Made by a program: the position numbers and the translations under genes. Positions 27,993-36,802 of a DNA stretch of 64,000 nt are shown piece by piece. Position 1 is the stretch's first letter. Each line of letters begins with the position of its first letter. Source of the stretch: Streptomyces iakyrus (GTDB taxonomy: Bacteria; Actinomycetota; Actinomycetes; Streptomycetales; Streptomycetaceae). Below the pieces are notes generated by a model. It was not told the DNA's origin and did not search any database. It saw nothing but the letters and a program-made list of their open reading frames with translations. The stretch is from contig NZ_JNXI01000024.1 in assembly GCF_000717055.1 (NCBI RefSeq), positions 1-64,000 on the forward strand, in the 5' to 3' direction.

Positions 27993-28678
27993 GCGAGCCA
28001 ACGACCGACCTGCCGGCCGGGACGCCCACCGTGGCCGGCCTCGACCTCAAGCCCGCCCTGGAGGCCGTCCTCATGGTCGTGGACGAGCCCGCGACCGAGG
28101 AGCACCTCGCGAAGATACTGGAGCGGCCGAAGCGCCAGATCGCCGACGCGCTGTGCGAGCTGGCCGACGAGTACACCGTCCAGGGCCGCGGCTTCGAGCT
28201 GCGGTACGTCGCGAACGGCTGGCGCTTCTACACCCGGGCCGCCTTCGCGCCGGCCGTCGAGCGCTTCGTCCTGGACGGCCAGCAGGCCCGCCTCACCCAG
28301 GCCGCCCTGGAGACCCTGGCCGTCGTCGCCTACCGGCAGCCGGTCAGCCGCAGCCGGGTCTCGGCCGTGCGCGGAGTCAACTGCGACGGTGTCATGCGCA
28401 CCCTCCTCCAGCGCGGTCTGATAGAGGAGGCGGGCACGGAACCCGAAACAGGTGCGATCCTGTACAGGACGACGAACTACTTCCTGGAGCGGATGGGCCT
28501 GCGCGGTCTGGACGAGCTCCCGGAGCTCGCGCCCTTCCTCCCGGAGGCGGAGGCGATCGAGGCCGAGACCCAGGAAGGCGTACCGTCGTTCGACCCGGAC
28601 GCGCCTGACGACGACGTGCCGGGCAGCCGCCCGGCCACCCCGGGTACCGACGACGAAGACGACCAGACGGAACTTTGA
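27989..28678 (+). CDS. scpB: Segregation and condensation protein B
   Basis: A 229-residue ScpB, the double winged-helix partner that binds ScpA and regulates SMC. Family text includes LKPALEAVLMVVDEPATEE at the start, ETLAVVAYRQPVSRSRVSAV near 110 and RTTNYFLERMGL near 155. The last 45 residues are an acidic, disordered tail. GTG 27989 overlaps the scpA stop and is preceded by a GAAGGAGGAG purine run inside scpA, giving coupled translation. The stop shares one base with the ATG of the pseudouridine synthase gene. Confidence 0.94.
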   Translation: MSEPTTDLPAGTPTVAGLDLKPALEAVLMVVDEPATEEHLAKILERPKRQIADALCELADEYTVQGRGFELRYVANGWRFYTRAAFAPAVERFVLDGQQARLTQAALETLAVVAYRQPVSRSRVSAVRGVNCDGVMRTLLQRGLIEEAGTEPETGAILYRTTNYFLERMGLRGLDELPELAPFLPEAEAIEAETQEGVPSFDPDAPDDDVPGSRPATPGTDDEDDQTEL

Positions 28679-29796
28679 TGCGAAGCAGCAGCGGCAGGAA
28701 CAGCAGCGGAAACAACGGCGGGAGCCGTGGTGGCAACAGCGGCGGCCGCGGCGGGAGTGGTGGTGGTCGCGGTAACTTCCGCGGCGCCGGCAACAACCGC
28801 GACGACAAGCAGGGCAGCGGCCGTCCGAAGAAGCCCCGCCCCGAGGAGCGCCGCTACGACGTGGGCCCGGGGGCGACGAAGGACGGCCCCAAGGCCGGGC
28901 GTGGCGGTGCCGCGCGCGGCGGCGCCAAGGGCGGGCCCAAGCAGCCCCAGAAGCAGGGACGTACGACCCCGGCCCGCCCGCGTGAGTACGAGGCGCAGGT
29001 CGAGGAGCGCAACCGCGACCGGTACGCCGGGAAGAAGGAGGTCAAGCTCCCCAAGACCTTCCCCGGCGCCGAGCAGGAGGGCGAGCGGCTGCAGAAGGTC
29101 CTCGCCCGCGCGGGCTTCGGCTCCCGGCGTTCCTGCGAGGAGCTGATCGAGCAGGCCCGGGTCGAGATCAACGGCGAGATCGTCCTGGAGCAGGGGCGGC
29201 GCGTCGACCCCGAGAAGGACGAGATCAAGGTCGACGGGCTGACCGTCGCCACGCAGAGCTTCCAGTTCTTCTCGCTGAACAAGCCCGCCGGTGTCGTCTC
29301 GACGATGGAGGACCCGGAGGGCCGGCAGTGCCTCGGTGACTACGTCACCAACCGCGAGACCCGGCTCTTCCACGTCGGCCGGCTCGACACCGAGACCGAG
29401 GGCGTCATCCTGCTCACCAACCACGGCGAGCTGGCCCACCGGCTGACCCACCCGAAGTACGGCGTGAAGAAGACCTACCTCGCCCACATCGTCGGCCCCA
29501 TCCCGCGCGACCTGGGCAAGCAGCTCAAGGACGGCATCCAGCTGGAGGACGGCTACGCCCGCGCGGACCACTTCCGGGTCGTCCAGCAGACCGGCAAGAA
29601 CTACCTCGTCGAGGTCACCCTCCACGAGGGCCGCAAGCACATCGTGCGCCGGATGCTGGCGGAGGCCGGCTTCCCGGTCGACAAGCTGGTCCGGGTCGCC
29701 TTCGGGCCGATCACCCTGGGCGACCAGAAGTCGGGCTGGCTGCGGCGGCTGTCCAACACCGAGGTCGGGATGCTGATGCAGGAGGTCGACCTCTAG
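28678..29796 (+). CDS. RsuA/RluB-family rRNA pseudouridine synthase with RG-rich N-terminus
   Basis: A 372-residue protein. Residues 1-120 are Gly/Arg/Ser-rich, RGG-like and disordered. An S4 domain follows (LQKVLARAGFGSRRSCEELI), then the pseudouridine synthase core with the catalytic Asp in GRLDTETEGVILLTN near residue 240 and HEGRKHIVRRMLAEAGFPV near 320. RluB-type enzymes modify helix 90 of 23S rRNA; the exact target here is inferred. ATG 28678 overlaps the scpB stop by one base; TTG 28675 is a minor alternative. The scpA-scpB-rluB order is conserved in many bacteria. Confidence 0.92.
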   Translation: MRSSSGRNSSGNNGGSRGGNSGGRGGSGGGRGNFRGAGNNRDDKQGSGRPKKPRPEERRYDVGPGATKDGPKAGRGGAARGGAKGGPKQPQKQGRTTPARPREYEAQVEERNRDRYAGKKEVKLPKTFPGAEQEGERLQKVLARAGFGSRRSCEELIEQARVEINGEIVLEQGRRVDPEKDEIKVDGLTVATQSFQFFSLNKPAGVVSTMEDPEGRQCLGDYVTNRETRLFHVGRLDTETEGVILLTNHGELAHRLTHPKYGVKKTYLAHIVGPIPRDLGKQLKDGIQLEDGYARADHFRVVQQTGKNYLVEVTLHEGRKHIVRRMLAEAGFPVDKLVRVAFGPITLGDQKSGWLRRLSNTEVGMLMQEVDL

Positions 29797-29842
29797 GCCT
29801 GACCTTCCAGACCCGACCACCACCAGACCTGACCTCCAGGCC

Positions 29843-29898
29843 TTGTGAGTGACCGGCACCCCCTTTTATAGTCGTGCTGACTATAAAAGGGGGTGCCG
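29843..29898 (+). promoter_or_regulatory. Perfect 20-bp inverted repeat over the nrtR promoter (candidate NrtR operator)
   Basis: CGGCACCCCCTTTTATAGTC (29854-29873) is repeated in exact reverse complement at 29879-29898 with the 5-base spacer GTGCT. A promoter TTGTGA (29843-29848), 18 bp, TATAGT (29867-29872) has its -10 in the left arm; transcription would start near 29879, and the right arm supplies the Shine-Dalgarno AAGGGGGT (29887-29894). A protein bound here would block both RNA polymerase and the start site, as expected for autoregulation by the gene it precedes. Confidence 0.8.
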
Positions 29899-29902
29899 CT
29901 GC

Positions 29903-30622
29903 ATGGACGGCTACGACAAGTACGCCCACGAACCCTTCGCCGTCACCGTCGATCTGGCCGTGTTCACACTCCGGGAGGGCGCGCTGCACGTGCTGCTCGT
30001 CGAGCGCGGACAGGAGCCGTACGCCGGACGCAGGGCCCTGCCCGGCGGATTCCTGCGGCCGGACGAGTCCGCGGAGACGGCCGCCCGGCGTGAACTCGCC
30101 GAGGAGACCGGCCTGTCCGACGTCTCGGGGTTGCACCTGGAGCAGCTGCGGACGTACAGCGAGCCCGGCCGCGACCCCCGGATGCGGGTCGTGTCGGTCG
30201 CCTTCGCCGCCCTGCTGCCCGATGCACCCGAGGTGCACGGCGGCAGCGACGCGGCCCGGGCCGACTGGGTGCCGTACGGCACGGCGGGCCCGCTCGCCTT
30301 CGATCACGACCGCATCCTGGCCGACGCCCACGACCGCGTCGGCGCCAAGTTCGAGTACACCTGCCTCGCCACCGCCTTCTGCCCGCCCGAGTTCACCCTC
30401 GGCGAGCTCCAGCAGGTCTACGAGACCGTGTGGGGCACCGAGCTGGACCGGCCCAACTTCCGTCGCAAGGTGCTCGCCACGCCGGGATTCGTCGAAGCCG
30501 TCCCGGGCGCCGCGCGACTGACCGGCGGACGCGGCAAACCCGCCGCGCTGTACCGCGCCGGAACCGCCACCGCCCTCCACCCGCCTCTCCTCCGGCCCAC
30601 CCGGGAAGGACGCCCCGCATGA
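29903..30622 (+). CDS. nrtR: NrtR-type Nudix transcriptional regulator
   Basis: A 239-residue protein with an N-terminal Nudix domain (residues about 10-140) and a C-terminal winged helix. The Nudix box GFLRPDESAETAARRELAEE is complete, followed by TG. The C-terminal text FTLGELQQVYETVWG and DRPNFRRKVL is characteristic of NrtR regulators, which sense ADP-ribose and control NAD-metabolism genes. With an intact box it could also hydrolyse a nucleotide. ATG 29903 sits 8 bases after AAGGGGGT. It overlaps the ADP-ribosylglycohydrolase gene by ATGA, so the two are co-expressed, and the palindrome upstream points to autorepression. Confidence 0.85.
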   Translation: MDGYDKYAHEPFAVTVDLAVFTLREGALHVLLVERGQEPYAGRRALPGGFLRPDESAETAARRELAEETGLSDVSGLHLEQLRTYSEPGRDPRMRVVSVAFAALLPDAPEVHGGSDAARADWVPYGTAGPLAFDHDRILADAHDRVGAKFEYTCLATAFCPPEFTLGELQQVYETVWGTELDRPNFRRKVLATPGFVEAVPGAARLTGGRGKPAALYRAGTATALHPPLLRPTREGRPA

Positions 30623-31638
30623 CCACGCTCGTCCACAAGCAAGCCGCCACCGGAGCGCTCACGGGCCTGGCCCTCGGGGACGCGCTGGGCTTTCCCACCG
30701 AGTTCGACGACGTCCCCTCGATCCTCGCCAAGTGCGGGCCCTGGCGGGAGATGGAGCTGCCGCAGCGCGCCGTCGTCTCGGACGACACCCAGATGACGCT
30801 GGCGCTGGGCCGCGCGGTGCGGACCGCGATGGACCGCGGGGTGCTCGCCCCACTGCGGCTGGTGCGACCCCTGCGCGAGGAGTTCGTGGACTGGTACCAG
30901 TCCCCGGAGAACAACAGGGCTCCGGGCCGCACCTGCATGAAGGCCTGCTACCTGCTGAAGGACGAATCCCGCCCCTGGCAGGACGCCGGCCAGATCGACT
31001 CCAAGGGCTGCGGTGCCAACATGCGCGTCGCGCCCCTGGGCCTCGTGCCCGGTCTCAGTGACGAACAGCGCGCCGGCGCCGCCCAGTTGCAGTCCGCCCT
31101 CACCCACGGGCATCCCACCGCGCTCGCCGCCTCCGACCTCACCGCACACGCCGTACGTCTGCTCGCGCAGGGCGCCGAGCCGACCGGGCTGATCGGCCTG
31201 CTCCGCTCCTACGCCCTGGAGAACCGCGGCCGCTACCACGAGCGCTGGCTCGGCGACCTGTGGCGGCGGGCCGGGGACCCGAGCCCCGAGCGGTTCATCG
31301 CGCGCGGCTGGGACGAGTGTCTGGAGGCCCTCGAACGTCTCCGGCACGCCGTGCGCACCGTCTCCCCGGAGACCGACCCGTGTCTGGCCACCGGTGAGGG
31401 CTGGATCGCCGAGGAGGCGCTGGCGACCGGGCTGCTGTGCTTCCTGCTCTTCGTCGACGAACCGGTCACGGCCCTGCGCCGCGCCGCCTGCACCGTCGGC
31501 GACTCGGACTCGATCGCCTGCCTGACGGGTGCCTTCGCGGGCGCCCACCGGGGCGCGGAGGCCTGGCCCGCCGAGTGGGCCGACCGTGTCGAGTACCGGA
31601 GTGACCTGGTCACCCTCGGGGCGCTGTGGGACGCGTGA
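30619..31638 (+). CDS. ADP-ribosylglycohydrolase (DraG-like)
   Basis: A 339-residue all-helical ADP-ribosylglycohydrolase. Metal-binding motifs are present: GLALGDALGFPTEF near residue 15, SDDTQMTLALGRAV near 55 and VGDSDSIACLTGAFAGA near 300. DraG-family enzymes remove ADP-ribose from proteins or hydrolyse small ADP-ribosyl compounds. The ATG at 30619 overlaps the stop of the NrtR-type gene, with GGAAGGA at 30604-30610 as the ribosome-binding site. The pairing suggests that released ADP-ribose is the signal read by the regulator, which is inference. It converges on the Rieske gene. Confidence 0.88.
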   Translation: MTTLVHKQAATGALTGLALGDALGFPTEFDDVPSILAKCGPWREMELPQRAVVSDDTQMTLALGRAVRTAMDRGVLAPLRLVRPLREEFVDWYQSPENNRAPGRTCMKACYLLKDESRPWQDAGQIDSKGCGANMRVAPLGLVPGLSDEQRAGAAQLQSALTHGHPTALAASDLTAHAVRLLAQGAEPTGLIGLLRSYALENRGRYHERWLGDLWRRAGDPSPERFIARGWDECLEALERLRHAVRTVSPETDPCLATGEGWIAEEALATGLLCFLLFVDEPVTALRRAACTVGDSDSIACLTGAFAGAHRGAEAWPAEWADRVEYRSDLVTLGALWDA

Positions 31639-31662
31639 CGCCGACGGGCCGGTCGCGGGCCC

Positions 31663-32103
31663 TCACGCCATGCGAATCGCGTTTCCCTCCACGGTGATCT
31701 GCTCGGCGGGCAGCGGCCGCGTCGCCGGGCCCTGGGACACCGCGCCGTCGGCGATCTGGAACTTGCTGCCGTGACAGGGGCAGTTGATCGTGCCGTCGGA
31801 GACGGTGGACACCAGGCAGCGCTGATGGGTGCAGATCGCCGAGAAGGCCTTGAACCGGCCCTGCTCCGGCTGGGTCACCACCACCTCCTCGTCCTTGAAG
31901 ATCTTGCCGCCGCCCACCGGGATCTCGTCGATGTTGGCCAGGACCTGGCCGGCGGGGCCGCTCGTCGCGCCCTCGCCGGTGGGGGACTGTGTCGACGTGG
32001 AACCGCTGTCGTCGCCGCCCCCGCCGCAGGCCGCGACGAGCGCCGCCGCGCCGGTCGCGCCCGTCGCGAGGAGAACCGTGCGGCGCGTGGTCTCGTAGGT
32101 CAT
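31663..32103 (-). CDS. Rieske [2Fe-2S] lipoprotein
   Basis: A 146-residue exported Rieske protein. The N-terminus has a twin-arginine-like start (TTRRTVLLATG) and a lipobox-like LVAAC, so a Tat-exported lipoprotein is likely. The cluster ligands are in CTHQRC and CPCHGS, about 17 residues apart, as in Rieske proteins; the second Cys of each motif could form the stabilising disulfide. It is shorter than the cytochrome bc1 Rieske subunit and stands alone, so an electron-transfer role at the membrane is inferred without a partner. It is divergent from aroH with 179 bp between starts. Confidence 0.88.
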   Translation of the reverse strand: MTYETTRRTVLLATGATGAAALVAACGGGGDDSGSTSTQSPTGEGATSGPAGQVLANIDEIPVGGGKIFKDEEVVVTQPEQGRFKAFSAICTHQRCLVSTVSDGTINCPCHGSKFQIADGAVSQGPATRPLPAEQITVEGNAIRMA

Positions 32104-32282
32104 GTCGTCACTCCGAAAGTACCGAAGAGGGGTGAAACGGAATTTGCGTCATCTTGGCACCGAACTTACCCAAAGGTGACGATCCCGGCGTCTCACCGGG
32201 CGGGCGCCGCGCACCCGGGCCGCCCTGGCTGACTAGGCTGGTCGGACGTAGAGCGACACGCACGTCAACAAGGAGCATCGCT

Positions 32283-32645
32283 GTGGCGGTACGAGCGGTC
32301 CGGGGCGCCGTCCAACTCGAACGGGACGAGGCCGGGCACATGGACGAGCAGGTCGGAGCCCTGCTCACGGAGATCCTCGAGCGCAACGATCTCGCCGCCG
32401 ACGACCTGATCAGCATCTGGTTCACGGCCACGCCCGACCTGCACAGCGACTTCCCGGCCGCCGCCGCCCGCAAGCTGGGCATCGTCGACGTGCCGCTGAT
32501 CTGCGCCCAGGAGCTGGACATCGAAGGCGCCATGCCGCGTGTCGTCCGGGTCCTCGCGCACATCGAGTCCGACCGGCCCCGCGCCGACATCGCCCATGTC
32601 TACCTCGGCGCCGCGGCCGCCCTGCGCAAGGACATCGCCCAGTGA
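32283..32645 (+). CDS. aroH: Chorismate mutase, AroH class
   Basis: A 120-residue monofunctional AroH-type chorismate mutase, converting chorismate to prephenate for Phe/Tyr synthesis. Family text: VRAVRGAVQLERDEAGHM at the start (with the active-site Arg and Glu), FTATPDLHSDFPAAAARKLG in the middle and HVYLGAAAALRKD at the end. GTG 32283 follows AAGGAG (32270-32275). The stop overlaps the GTG start of tyrA, so the two consecutive pathway enzymes are translationally coupled. Confidence 0.94.
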   Translation: MAVRAVRGAVQLERDEAGHMDEQVGALLTEILERNDLAADDLISIWFTATPDLHSDFPAAAARKLGIVDVPLICAQELDIEGAMPRVVRVLAHIESDRPRADIAHVYLGAAAALRKDIAQ

Positions 32646-33727
32646 GGACCGCACTCGTCATCGGAACCGGCCTCATCGGCACGTCCGCCGCGCTGGCCCT
32701 GGCCCAGCGGGGCGTCACCGTGCACCTCGCCGACCCGGACCCGGAGCAGGCCCGTACGGCGGCCGCGCTCGGCGCCGGCACCGACGAGGCGCCGGACGGG
32801 CCCGTCGACCTCGTGATCGTCGCCGCCCCGCCCGCGCACGTGGCGGACGTGCTCACCGACGCCATCCGCAGCGGTGCGGGACGCGGCTACCTCGATGTCG
32901 CCAGCGTCAAGGGCGGGCCGCGCCGCGAACTGGAGGCGCGCGGCCTCGACCTGTCGGCGTACATCGGCTCGCACCCCATGTCGGGCCGGGAGAAGTCCGG
33001 CCCGCTGGCCGCGACCGCGGACCTCTTCGAAGGCCGCCCCTGGGTGATGACCCCGACCCGGGACACCGACACCGAGGTGCTGAACCTCGCTCTGGAGCTG
33101 GTCTCGTACTGCCGGGCCGTGCCGGTCGTCATGGACGCCGACGCCCACGACCGGGCCGTGGCCCTCGTCTCCCACATGCCCCACCTGGTCTCCAGCCTGG
33201 TCGCCGCGCGGCTGGAGCACGCCGAGGAGTCCGCCGTGCGCCTGTGCGGGCAGGGCATCCGCGATGTGACGAGGATCGCCGCCTCCGACCCCCGGATGTG
33301 GATCGACATCCTCTCCGCGAACCCCGCGCCGGTCGCCGACCTGCTCACGGATGTCGCCGCGGACCTGGAGGAGACCGTGCGGGCCCTGCGCGCCCTGCAG
33401 TCCTCCGACGACCACAAGCGCCGCGAGGGCGCCGACGGGATCGAGGACGTGCTGCGGCGCGGCAACGCCGGGCAGGTCCGCGTCCCCGGCAAGCACGGGT
33501 CCGCGCCACGGGCCTACGAGGTCGTGGCCGTGCTCATCGACGACCAGCCGGGACAGCTGGCCCGGATCTTCGCCGACGCGGGCCTGGCCGGGGTCAACAT
33601 CGAGGACGTGCGGATCGAGCACGCCACGGGGCAGCAGGCCGGTCTGGTGCAGTTGATGGTGGAGCCCAAGGCGGCCTCGGTGCTGAGCGCCGCGCTGCGG
33701 GAACGGGGCTGGGCGCTGAGGCAGTAG
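32642..33727 (+). CDS. tyrA: Prephenate dehydrogenase with C-terminal ACT domain
   Basis: A 361-residue NAD-dependent prephenate dehydrogenase of the tyrosine pathway. The nucleotide-binding motif is VIGTGLIGTSAAL at residues about 5-17, and the catalytic His region is IGSHPMSGREKSG near 105. The helical dimerisation domain follows, and residues about 290-355 form an ACT regulatory domain (VVAVLIDDQPGQLARIFADA), consistent with feedback by tyrosine. GTG 32642 overlaps the aroH stop. The cmk gene starts 116 bp after the stop. Confidence 0.94.
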   Translation: MRTALVIGTGLIGTSAALALAQRGVTVHLADPDPEQARTAAALGAGTDEAPDGPVDLVIVAAPPAHVADVLTDAIRSGAGRGYLDVASVKGGPRRELEARGLDLSAYIGSHPMSGREKSGPLAATADLFEGRPWVMTPTRDTDTEVLNLALELVSYCRAVPVVMDADAHDRAVALVSHMPHLVSSLVAARLEHAEESAVRLCGQGIRDVTRIAASDPRMWIDILSANPAPVADLLTDVAADLEETVRALRALQSSDDHKRREGADGIEDVLRRGNAGQVRVPGKHGSAPRAYEVVAVLIDDQPGQLARIFADAGLAGVNIEDVRIEHATGQQAGLVQLMVEPKAASVLSAALRERGWALRQ

Positions 33728-33843
33728 GGCGTGCCGGGCGGGGCCGGCCGACGCGCGGCCGGACGAGTGACGCGCACCCAGTAACCTTGTGCGGGGCAGT
33801 CGCGCCCTCATCCCGCCGAGCCCGGTTCAGGAAGGTCCCCACT

Positions 33844-34524
33844 GTGGAAAGCGCCACGCCAGTGATTGTCGCCATCGACGGCCCCGCCGGCACCGGCAAG
33901 TCGAGCACCTCGAAGGCCGTGGCGGCCCAGCTCGGGCTGAGCTACCTGGACACCGGCGCCCAGTACCGGGCGATCACCTGGTGGATGGTGAGCAACGGCA
34001 TCGACATAGACGACCCGTCCGCCATCGCCGCCGCCGCGGGCAAGCCCGAGATCGTCTCCGGCACCGACCCGGAGGGCCCGGCCATCACGGTCGACGGCGT
34101 GGACGTGGCCGCCCCGATCCGCACCCAGGAGGTCTCCTCCAAGGTCAGCGCGGTCAGCGCGGTGCCCGAGGTGCGCGCCCGGATCACCGAGCTGCAGCGC
34201 TCGATCGCCGCCTCCGCCGAGCAGGGCATCGTCGTCGAGGGCCGGGACATCGGCACCACGGTGCTGCCCGACGCCGACCTCAAGATCTTCCTCACCGCCT
34301 CCCCGGAGGCGCGCGCCGCCCGCCGCAGCGGCGAGCTGAAGGGCTCCGACGTCCACTCCACCCGCGAGGCCCTGATCAAGCGGGACGCCGCCGACTCCAG
34401 CCGCAAGACCTCCCCGCTCGCCAAGGCGGACGACGCCGTCGAGGTGGACACCACCGAGCTCACGCTGGCCCAGGTCATCGAGTGCGTCGTCACCCTCGTC
34501 GAGGAGAAGCGGGCCGGAAAGTGA
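33844..34524 (+). CDS. cmk: Cytidylate kinase
   Basis: A 226-residue CMP/dCMP kinase. The P-loop is DGPAGTGKSSTSKAVA at about residues 12-27; LDTGAQYRAITW and VEGRDIGTTVLPDADLKIFL are family signatures. The last 30 residues close the lid region. GTG 33844 is preceded by AGGAAGG at about nine bases. Its GTGA overlap with the acyltransferase gene and the nearby der gene give the cmk-plsC-der order common in actinobacteria and other bacteria. Confidence 0.95.
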   Translation: MESATPVIVAIDGPAGTGKSSTSKAVAAQLGLSYLDTGAQYRAITWWMVSNGIDIDDPSAIAAAAGKPEIVSGTDPEGPAITVDGVDVAAPIRTQEVSSKVSAVSAVPEVRARITELQRSIAASAEQGIVVEGRDIGTTVLPDADLKIFLTASPEARAARRSGELKGSDVHSTREALIKRDAADSSRKTSPLAKADDAVEVDTTELTLAQVIECVVTLVEEKRAGK

Positions 34525-35168
34525 CCGATCTGCCTTCGGCGCGGGGTGCCGAGGTCGGGCGGCGCATCGGCGTCGGCCTGATGTACGGGCTGTGGAGGCC
34601 GCGCGTGCTCGGTGCCTGGCGGGTGCCCGCGAGCGGGCCGGTGATCCTCGCGGTCAACCACTCCCACAACATCGACGGCCCGATGGTCATGGGCGTGGCG
34701 CCCCGGCCGACGCACTTCCTGATCAAGAAGGAAGCGTTCATCGGGCCGCTGGACCCCTTCCTGCTCGGCATCGGGCAGGTGAAGGTCGACCGCGACACCA
34801 CCGACCGCACGGCGATCACCAACGCGCTGGGCGTCCTGGCGGCCGGCGGCGTGCTCGGCATCTTCCCGGAAGGCACCCGGGGCGAGGGCGACTTCGCCTC
34901 GCTGCGCGCCGGCCTCGCGTACTTCGCGGTACGCAGCGGCGCCCCGATCGTCCCGGTGGCCGTGCTGGGAAGTTCCGGGAAGCCCGGACGGTTGATAAAG
35001 GCGCTGCCTCCGCTGCGCTCCCGGGTCGACGTCGTCTTCGGCGAGCCCTTCGAGGCGGGCGACGGCAGCGGTCGCCGGACGCGCAAGGCGCTGGACGAGG
35101 CGACCGGGCGCATCCAGAAGCAGCTAGCGGCCCACCTGGAAAACGCCAGGCGCCTCACCGGGCGCTAG
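34521..35168 (+). CDS. 1-acyl-sn-glycerol-3-phosphate acyltransferase family protein
   Basis: A 215-residue PlsC-type acyltransferase. The catalytic HX4D motif is in [10 protein letters not shown] near residue 50, [11 protein letters not shown] near 115 is the phosphate-binding block and [13 protein letters not shown] follows. It likely makes phosphatidic acid or another acylated lipid at the inner membrane face; no clear membrane helix is seen, so attachment is peripheral. GTG 34521 overlaps the cmk stop. The der gene begins 79 bp downstream. Confidence 0.9.
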   Translation: MTDLPSARGAEVGRRIGVGLMYGLWRPRVLGAWRVPASGPVILAVNHSHNIDGPMVMGVAPRPTHFLIKKEAFIGPLDPFLLGIGQVKVDRDTTDRTAITNALGVLAAGGVLGIFPEGTRGEGDFASLRAGLAYFAVRSGAPIVPVAVLGSSGKPGRLIKALPPLRSRVDVVFGEPFEAGDGSGRRTRKALDEATGRIQKQLAAHLENARRLTGR

Positions 35169-35247
35169 GCGACACTTGAGTAGTGGATCAGCCCGGAACA
35201 GCGGGTACTCCACCGACCACCACGATGAACGACGAGGTACGGACTTC

Positions 35248-36741
35248 ATGAACGACCACATCCAGCCCGACGGCTCGGACGCCTCCGACGGCGCGTACGA
35301 GCACGACCACGGGGCGCTCGGCGACGCCGAGTACGCGGAGTTCATGGAGCTCGCCGCCGAGGAGGGCTTCGACCTCGAAGACGTCGAAGGTGCCATCGAG
35401 GCGGCCGGGCACGGCCCGCTGCCCGTCCTCGCCGTCGTCGGCCGCCCCAATGTCGGCAAGTCGACTCTGGTGAACCGCATCATCGGGCGCCGCGAGGCCG
35501 TCGTCGAGGACAAGCCCGGCGTCACCCGCGACCGCGTGACCTACGAGGCCGAGTGGGCGGGCCGCCGCTTCAAGGTCGTCGACACCGGCGGCTGGGAGCA
35601 GGACGTCCTCGGCATCGACGCCTCCGTGGCCGCCCAGGCCGAGTACGCCATCGAGGCCGCCGACGCGGTCGTCTTCGTCGTCGACGCCAAGGTCGGCGCC
35701 ACCGACACCGACGAGGCCGTCGTCCGGCTGCTGCGCAAGGCCGGCAAGCCGGTCGTGCTGTGCGCCAACAAGGTGGACGGCCCGAGCGGCGAGGCCGACG
35801 CGGCCTACCTGTGGTCGCTGGGCCTGGGGGAGCCGCACCCGGTCTCCGCGCTGCACGGCCGCGGCACCGGCGACATGCTCGACCAGGTCCTGGAAGTGCT
35901 GCCCGAGGCGCCGCGCGAGACGTTCGGCGGGGGCGGCATCGGCGGCCCGCGCCGCATCGCCCTGATCGGTCGCCCCAACGTCGGCAAGTCCTCGCTGCTG
36001 AACAAGGTGGCGGGCGAGGAGCGCGTCGTCGTCAACGAGCTGGCGGGCACCACCCGCGACCCCGTCGACGAGCTGATCGAACTCGGCGGTGTCACCTGGA
36101 AGTTCGTCGACACCGCGGGCATCCGCAAGCGGGTCCACCTCCAGCAGGGCGCCGACTACTACGCCTCGCTGCGCACGGCGGCCGCCGTCGAGAAGGCGGA
36201 GGTCGCGGTCATCCTGATCGACGGCTCCGAGTCCATCTCGGTGCAGGACCAGCGGATCGTCACCATGGCCGTCGAGGCCGGCCGCGCGATCGTCATGGCG
36301 TACAACAAGTGGGACACCCTCGACGAGGAGCGCCGCTACTACCTGGAGCGGGAGATCGAGACCGAGCTCGGCCAGGTGGCGTGGGCGCCGCGGGTGAACG
36401 TCTCGGCGCGCACCGGCCGGCACATGGAGAAGCTGGTCCCGGCGATCGAGACGGCCCTGGCGGGCTGGGAGACCCGGGTCCCGACGGGCCGGCTGAACGC
36501 CTTCCTCGGTGAGCTGGTCGCCGCCCACCCGCACCCGGTCCGGGGCGGCAAGCAGCCGCGCATCCTGTTCGGCACGCAGGCGGGCACCAAGCCGCCGCGG
36601 TTCGTGCTGTTCGCCTCCGGATTCATCGAGGCGGGCTACCGGCGCTTCATCGAGCGCCGCCTGCGCGAGGAGTTCGGCTTCGACGGGACGCCGATCCACA
36701 TCTCCGTGCGGGTGCGCGAGAAGCGCGGCAAGAAGAAGTAG
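35248..36741 (+). CDS. der: Ribosome-associated GTPase Der (EngA)
   Basis: A 497-residue double-GTPase required for 50S subunit assembly. The first G1 motif GRPNVGKST is at residues 65-73, the second, GRPNVGKSS, near 241; NKVDG and NKWD are the G4 motifs. The C-terminal KH-like domain ends in a Lys-rich tail. About 55 acidic residues precede the first G domain, an extension usual in actinobacteria. ATG 35248 follows GAGGT; the frame runs further up but the extension lacks a good site. A 20-bp-stem terminator follows at 36749-36790. Confidence 0.95.
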   Translation: MNDHIQPDGSDASDGAYEHDHGALGDAEYAEFMELAAEEGFDLEDVEGAIEAAGHGPLPVLAVVGRPNVGKSTLVNRIIGRREAVVEDKPGVTRDRVTYEAEWAGRRFKVVDTGGWEQDVLGIDASVAAQAEYAIEAADAVVFVVDAKVGATDTDEAVVRLLRKAGKPVVLCANKVDGPSGEADAAYLWSLGLGEPHPVSALHGRGTGDMLDQVLEVLPEAPRETFGGGGIGGPRRIALIGRPNVGKSSLLNKVAGEERVVVNELAGTTRDPVDELIELGGVTWKFVDTAGIRKRVHLQQGADYYASLRTAAAVEKAEVAVILIDGSESISVQDQRIVTMAVEAGRAIVMAYNKWDTLDEERRYYLEREIETELGQVAWAPRVNVSARTGRHMEKLVPAIETALAGWETRVPTGRLNAFLGELVAAHPHPVRGGKQPRILFGTQAGTKPPRFVLFASGFIEAGYRRFIERRLREEFGFDGTPIHISVRVREKRGKKK

Positions 36742-36748
36742 CGCACAG

Positions 36749-36790
36749 CACCGGAAAGGGCGGCCCCGTTCGGGGCCGCCCTTTCCGGTG
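36749..36790. terminator. Strong hairpin terminator after der
   Basis: CACCGGAAAGGGCGGCCCCG (36749-36768) and its exact reverse complement (36771-36790) form a 20-bp stem around TT. It lies between der and a convergent gene ending at 36803, so it can act in both directions. Confidence 0.85.
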
Positions 36791-36802
36791 TCCGGTGCTC
36801 GC

